DNA of 37,169 nt from an uncultured Myxococcales bacterium. Lineage in GTDB: Bacteria > Myxococcota_A > UBA9042. Both the position numbers and the translations under genes were made by a program. Below are positions 33,790-37,169 of the stretch, piece after piece (within the stretch, counting starts at the first letter, position 1; each line of letters begins with the position of its first letter). A model generated the notes under the pieces. That model ran no database searches, was not told the origin of the DNA, and was given only the letters and a program-made list of their open reading frames with translations. The stretch covers positions 1-37,169 of the forward strand of contig CAIYBN010000048.1 in NCBI GenBank assembly GCA_903924465.1. The letters are read 5' to 3'.

Positions 33790-34746
33790 CTTGCCCTTGC
33801 CAAACCGGGCCGACGCCTTCATTTCCGCTTCCTTGAGGCGCATGAGCACCGGCGCGATGGCCTCGGCCACTGTGTCGCGCACTTCATCCGCTTCGTCGCG
33901 CGTCAGCTCCGCATTGCTGACCTCGAGTGCGGCCTCGCGCGCCTGTGTCAATTGGGCCTTGGCCATATGCAGCTGCGATGCACTCGCGACCTTTTGGAAC
34001 AGCGGCTCCAAGTCTGCGATGGGTTTCGCCCGACCCGGAGCGATGGCCAACTCTTTCTGAAGTTCCGCGCACGCCGGTTGCGCGCCCAAACGATGCAACC
34101 GGGTCGCGTGCACCGCCAGCGGCTGCAACGCCTCCTCGGCTTCCTCGGTCAGCACTTTCGGCTCTACCACGTTCGGATCCCGGCGGATTTGATGCACCAG
34201 TTGGTGCCGTTTGCCGTCCCACGCGACCAGCGCCTGCCACGCCTGCTCCCGCTTGCCCGCGTCCGTGCCCGCGTCCCGCATGCGCTTGACCAAACTGGCG
34301 CCTTCCTCAGCGTACTGCGCCGTCGTCTCGCGGTACTTGGCCACCGTCGCCGGGCCAACCTTCGCCGCCACCTCTGCCGCTTCCTTGGCCGCCTTGTCGA
34401 GCGCCGCCTTCAGCTTCTCCGGTGCCTTGCCCATCTTCAGCTGCGTGTAAACTTCCAGTTCAGCGGCGTCATCGGGCTTCATCTGCTGCTTGATGCCGGC
34501 GAGCTGCGTCTCCAGACGCTCATTGTCCTGGCGGTACTTCTCGGTCAGCGCGCGGACCTTTGCGGCATCCGCGCCCGCAGCTTCCACGTCGCGCTGCAGC
34601 TTGTTCACGCGGGCGGCGAGCGTGTCGACAATCGGCGAGGCTTGTTGCATCGGCGTCTTGCCAGGCGCTTGAGCGAGCAATGGCACAGCGAGCAGCGGCG
34701 TTGTGAGCAGGACGGCGACGAAAGCGAAGGTGCGCAGGAACGGCAT
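33787..34746 (-). CDS. exported coiled-coil protein of unknown function
   Basis: This 319-residue protein has a Sec signal peptide (MPFLRTFAFVAVLL...LLAQA). The mature protein is almost wholly helical with heptad-like stretches (residues about 40-95, DTLAARVNKLQRDVEAAG, and 260-315) and many Lys, Glu and Ala. It has one Cys (in QPACAELQKEL). A periplasmic structural or adaptor role is possible; no family is recognised. ATG 34746 gives the better signal peptide; a GTG at 34764 would add six residues. A candidate promoter lies at 34787-34814. Confidence 0.65.
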   Translation of the reverse strand: MPFLRTFAFVAVLLTTPLLAVPLLAQAPGKTPMQQASPIVDTLAARVNKLQRDVEAAGADAAKVRALTEKYRQDNERLETQLAGIKQQMKPDDAAELEVYTQLKMGKAPEKLKAALDKAAKEAAEVAAKVGPATVAKYRETTAQYAEEGASLVKRMRDAGTDAGKREQAWQALVAWDGKRHQLVHQIRRDPNVVEPKVLTEEAEEALQPLAVHATRLHRLGAQPACAELQKELAIAPGRAKPIADLEPLFQKVASASQLHMAKAQLTQAREAALEVSNAELTRDEADEVRDTVAEAIAPVLMRLKEAEMKASARFGKGK

Positions 34747-34786
34747 GGGGAAGTTCTCAGCCACGAGAGCACTGTGGCTGTTGAAC

Positions 34787-34814
34787 GCTACACTTCGCCG
34801 GGCGCCGCGGTCAA
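34787..34814 (-). promoter_or_regulatory. candidate promoter of the coiled-coil gene
   Basis: On the minus strand TTGACC (34814-34809) and TGTAGC (34792-34787) are separated by 16 bases. Transcription would begin near 34780, about 35 bases before the ATG at 34746. The -35 is good and the -10 poor. Confidence 0.35.
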
Positions 34815-34857
34815 TGGTCGAACGGAAGTCGCAACCACCGGATTGTTTCTGCTGTCG

Positions 34858-34892
34858 GACAGTCTGTCTCTACCGCAGACCTTGTACTGCGG
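34858..34892 (+). promoter_or_regulatory. two operator-like palindromes and possible promoter of the ene-reductase gene
   Basis: GACAG-T-CTGTC (34858-34868) and CCGCAG-N8-CTGCGG (34873-34892) are both perfect inverted repeats. The second overlaps TTGTAC (34883-34888), which with TACATG 17 bases further on could be the -35 and -10 of the downstream gene. Ene-reductase genes are often under TetR- or MerR-type repressors, so these may be operators; that is inference. Confidence 0.35.
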
Positions 34893-34944
34893 GCGATCCC
34901 TCCTTACATGGATGAACGCGAGTTCCGCGTTGGAGAGCAACCCG

Positions 34945-36033
34945 ATGAGCCAGGACCAACTCAAGCTACTGACCCCGACGACCGTCGGTGATATTGCCGT
35001 GAAGAATCGCATCTTCCTTGCACCCATGACCCGCAGTCGCGCCGGCGACGGCAATGTGGTGACGCCGCTGACGGCGACCTACTATGCGCAACGCGCTTCG
35101 GGCGGACTGTTGGTTTCCGAGGGGACACAGGTTTCGCAGGAAGGCGTCGGCTACCCTGCGACGCCCGGGATGCACACCGACGCGCAACTTGCCGGCTGGC
35201 GCGTGGTGACGGATGCGGTGCATGCGGCAGGCGGCAAGATTGTCGCCCAGCTCTGGCATGTCGGCCGGCAATCGCTTCCGGTGTTTCAGCCGGGTGGCGG
35301 ACTGCCGGTGGCACCGTCCGCGCTGGCGGATCAGGGCCGGGCGTTTACCGCGACCGGGCCCGTGCCCTACGGTGTGCCGCGCGCCCTCGAAACGGCAGAA
35401 ATCGCGCGCGTTGTCGGTGACTTTGCCAACGCGGCGCGCAACGCCAAGGCCGCGGGGTTTGACGGTGTCGAGTTGCACGGCGCGAATGGCTACCTCATCG
35501 ATCAATTCCTGCGCGACGAGAGCAATGTCCGCACGGATCAGTATGGGGGTTCGGTTGCCAATCGAATTCGCTTTCTGGCGGAAATTCTCGATGCGGTCAT
35601 CGACGTCTTCGGCGCCGGTCGGGTCGGCGTGCGCCTGTCTCTGCCCGTGAGTCGGCCAGGCCTGACGGATTCCAACCCCGATGCGCTGGTGGCCGAAATT
35701 GCCAAGCTGGCGGAGCGCAAGAAGATTGCGTTTATTCACATGATTCAGCCCGTTGGTGGCGTCATGTTCGCCGCCGGGCAGCCACTGCTGTCGCCCGTGA
35801 TTCGGCATTTCTACCATGGCACCTTGATCCTGAACGGCGGCTACACGCGAGAGACCGCTGAGGCGGCGATCGAGGCGGGCGAAGCGGAGGCGATTGCTTT
35901 TGGCGTGCCGTTTCTGGCCAATCCAGACCTGCCGGCACGGTTCGCGACGAGTGCGCCGCTCAATCCGCCCCAGCCCGCGAAGTTCTACGGCGGCGGTGTG
36001 GAAGGTTATACCGACTATCCCGCGCTCGCCTGA
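34945..36033 (+). CDS. nemA: old yellow enzyme family alkene reductase
   Basis: This 362-residue FMN/NAD(P)H-dependent ene-reductase reduces activated C=C bonds of enals, enones, maleimides or nitroesters. It starts LLTPTTVGDIAVKNRIFLAPMTRSRA, here seen as its two halves around the FMN-contacting Thr in APMTRSR. It also has AQLWHVGRQS, the substrate-binding ELHGANGYLIDQFL (His and Asn pair), RTDQYGGSVANRIRF and the C-terminal AIAFGVPFLANPDL and FYGGGVEGYTDYP, all close to NemA/OYE. ATG 34945 has GGAGAG seven bases upstream; an ATG at 34912 is possible. Divergent from the coiled-coil gene and convergent with the Cys-rich lipoprotein gene. Confidence 0.93.
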   Translation: MSQDQLKLLTPTTVGDIAVKNRIFLAPMTRSRAGDGNVVTPLTATYYAQRASGGLLVSEGTQVSQEGVGYPATPGMHTDAQLAGWRVVTDAVHAAGGKIVAQLWHVGRQSLPVFQPGGGLPVAPSALADQGRAFTATGPVPYGVPRALETAEIARVVGDFANAARNAKAAGFDGVELHGANGYLIDQFLRDESNVRTDQYGGSVANRIRFLAEILDAVIDVFGAGRVGVRLSLPVSRPGLTDSNPDALVAEIAKLAERKKIAFIHMIQPVGGVMFAAGQPLLSPVIRHFYHGTLILNGGYTRETAEAAIEAGEAEAIAFGVPFLANPDLPARFATSAPLNPPQPAKFYGGGVEGYTDYPALA

Positions 36034-36086
36034 CGGCCAGCTACCGGTCGCGCTTCGGCTGGTGTCTCTTTGTTCCAGCGGGCCGT

Positions 36087-36686
36087 TCAAGGCAACGCGG
36101 GGCAGCCGTTGAAGCACCCAGGGCCGGAGCAGGGCACCGCGCACTTGTTGTGACAGCCCGCCATACCGCACGGATAGTAGCAGGCCAGCGAGGCGGCGCA
36201 GGCCGGATCGCCGGATTCGCCGCACAGGTCGCCGACTTTGCCGCCGCTGCCGGTGTCGCTGACGTCCACCGGCGCGGCAATGTCCGGTGCATCGGCGCTG
36301 TCGACCGGCGTCACGCCGTCCACGACGTCGCTCGTGTCGGGTTCAAGGCCGTTGTCCGGGCCAAGCTCGCTGGCGGGCTGGACGTCGCAGCCCTCCAGGC
36401 ACGGATTGGCGCAAGTCGATGCAAAATTAGGCGGTTGCGAGCCGACCGGGCATTGCCACTGTCCCGCGCTGCACACCATCTCCGTCGTTGGTGGAGTGAA
36501 GCCAACGCAACACTTCATGGGCGGAGTGCCGCTGCAGCCGGCGTCACCTTTCACGTCCTGGACGTCGCCGGCATCGGTGTTCAGCACGGTATCGTCGGCA
36601 TTGGCCGCGTCCGCCACGGCTGCGACTCCAGCTTTTGCGCCGCAGCCGGTCGCCAACAGGAGGGCCAAGAACCAGGTTGTCTTCAT
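36087..36686 (-). CDS. Cys-rich lipoprotein
   Basis: This 199-residue protein has a lipoprotein signal, MKTTWFLALLLATGC (Cys15). An Asp/Ala-rich linker leads to a Cys-rich module (CSGTPPMKCCVG...CANPCLEGC), then a long acidic, low-complexity spacer rich in Asp, Val and Pro (about 105-145), and a C-terminal Cys cluster (GDLCGESGDPACAASLACYYPCG...CFNGC). The C-terminal cluster is similar in style to the modules of the metalloprotease at 22288. A surface protein is likely, function unknown. ATG 36686 has GAAGAG upstream; the frame to 36728 is less likely. Confidence 0.72.
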   Translation of the reverse strand: MKTTWFLALLLATGCGAKAGVAAVADAANADDTVLNTDAGDVQDVKGDAGCSGTPPMKCCVGFTPPTTEMVCSAGQWQCPVGSQPPNFASTCANPCLEGCDVQPASELGPDNGLEPDTSDVVDGVTPVDSADAPDIAAPVDVSDTGSGGKVGDLCGESGDPACAASLACYYPCGMAGCHNKCAVPCSGPGCFNGCPALP

Positions 36687-36723
36687 GTGTGACTCTTCGC
36701 TGGTGCCGGTGTGGCCGGTGGCA

Positions 36724-36751
36724 ATCATGCCCCGTCCGGCAGGTCCGTCAA
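36724..36751 (-). promoter_or_regulatory. candidate promoter of the Cys-rich lipoprotein gene
   Basis: On the minus strand TTGACG (36751-36746) and CATGAT (36729-36724) are separated by 16 bases, about 35-40 bases before the ATG at 36686. The -35 matches five of six bases and the -10 four of six. Confidence 0.35.
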
Positions 36752-36779
36752 GGTGTGAAATCGCGGCATTCTCGGAAGT

Positions 36780-37028
36780 TCAGGGCGTGCAGCCAAGGTC
36801 AATCGGCGTCGCGGCGCAGGGATTCTCGACGCCAAAGTGCAGCGTGTCACAAAGAGTCGCCCCGGGCGTGTCTGTCACGAGCCTTTCGCCGACCAGCTTG
36901 CCGCCGGGGTCATAAAAGAGGTCGACGTGGCCTTTGCACATCATGAAGATAGACTTGCTGCCGTCGAAACACTGGGTCGCATGGATCTCACAAGCCTTCT
37001 GCGTGCACGCCCAAACGCTGCCGTTTTG
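36780..37028 (-). pseudogene. 3' remnant of a Cys-rich secreted-protein gene
   Basis: A minus-strand frame is open for 82 codons to a TGA at 36782-36780. It reads like a real secreted domain: QNGSVWACTQKACEIH, then CFDGSKSIFMMCKGHVDLFY, then LVTDTPGATLCDTLHFG and NPCAATPIDLGCTP, with seven Cys. A TAG (37031-37029) closes the frame just upstream. There is no ATG, GTG or TTG before the internal Met-Met and no signal peptide, so the 5' end of the gene is missing. Beyond the TAG the same frame is open to the window edge but reads poorly. It could be a truncated gene or one broken by a single stop or sequencing error. Last feature before the divergent ORF at 37045. Confidence 0.45.
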
Positions 37029-37044
37029 CTAAACATGCTGACCT

Positions 37045-37169
37045 ATGTCCAACATCAAGTTCTTCCGGTCAGACCTGTTGCATTTCGGACTGGATCCGCG
37101 AGCGTGCACCATCCGGTGGCACGCCGCGGATGAAAACGGTTTGATCTCGAACTTCGGTCGGAGTGTGTA
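37045..37169 (+). CDS. 5' end of an unidentified gene running off the right edge
   Basis: An ATG at 37045, directly after an in-frame TGA at 37039-37041, opens a frame that continues to the window end: MSNIKFFRSDLLHFGLDPRA, then CTIRWHAADENGL and ISNFGRSV. Residue composition and codon choice look like a real protein. There is no signal peptide and no clear ribosome site. The product is not recognised; only 41 residues are visible. It begins 17 bases from the truncated minus-strand Cys-rich frame, so it may be part of whatever disrupted that gene. Confidence 0.4.
   Translation, partial: MSNIKFFRSDLLHFGLDPRACTIRWHAADENGLISNFGRSV

Noticed and set aside
33952..34944. Upstream extension of the ene-reductase frame
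   Set aside because: It is antisense to the coiled-coil gene and would add more than 300 residues to a protein that has normal OYE length from 34945.
36837..37133. Plus-strand open frame of 98 codons
   Set aside because: It overlaps the better-looking minus-strand Cys-rich frame and the plus-strand start at 37045 in other frames, and shows no family features.

Overview
The window is a GC-rich, gene-dense bacterial chromosome segment. It carries about 23 protein genes, mostly separated by only 6-60 bases. The gene types point to a Myxococcota or Bradymonadota-like (former Deltaproteobacteria) aerobe. They include a Ser/Thr kinase with an extracytoplasmic DUF1566 domain, an SpoIVB-type S55 peptidase, an AcuC-like deacetylase, cysteine-rich secreted proteins and lipoproteins, and a zinc metalloprotease ending in a MYXO-CTERM-like sorting tail. 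No tRNA, rRNA, CRISPR array, integrase or complete insertion sequence was seen. The taxonomic call is inference from these families, not from a marker gene.

Layout. 1-3954: a secreted monohaem cytochrome c behind a very good sigma-54-type promoter, then a membrane histidine kinase and an NtrC-type (GAFTGA-containing) response regulator. Three helically phased copies of one palindrome lie between the cytochrome and the kinase. 3961-10591 (minus strand): an unusual long ThyX-like protein, then a probable three-gene export unit: Tat-exported S55 peptidase, secreted beta-propeller/Ig protein, lipoprotein. 10713-14722: HDAC-family deacetylase (plus strand), facing the Ser/Thr kinase gene and a Cys-paired Sel1-repeat lipoprotein (both minus strand). 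14779-20286 (minus strand): a complete 2-oxoglutarate dehydrogenase operon, sucA-sucB-lpdA, divergent from glucokinase (20535-21530, plus strand).

21601-28870 is mainly secretory. A small exported protein and a matrixin-like protease form one unit. A LYC1-like acetyltransferase converges on the protease and shares a CTAG double stop with it. Next come a C45/Ntn-hydrolase-like lipoprotein and a translationally coupled outer-membrane barrel protein. 28892-36686 holds a HEAT-repeat secreted protein, an AI-2E/PerM-type permease, a Cys-repeat lipoprotein overlapping a DNA-3-methyladenine glycosylase gene, a periplasmic coiled-coil protein, an old yellow enzyme and another Cys-rich lipoprotein. The right end (36780-37169) has the open 3' part of a Cys-rich gene with no start codon, and a divergent ORF that runs off the window.

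Most interesting candidates: (a) the sigma-54 circuit of cytochrome, kinase, regulator and phased operator sites; (b) the C45-like lipoprotein whose expected Cys nucleophile aligns with Ser and which carries an inserted Ig-like domain, coupled to a barrel protein; (c) the S55 peptidase/propeller/lipoprotein unit; (d) the tandem ThyX-like protein lacking the RHR arginines. Starts were chosen from ribosome-binding sites and signal peptides. Family assignments are from motif recognition without database searches.
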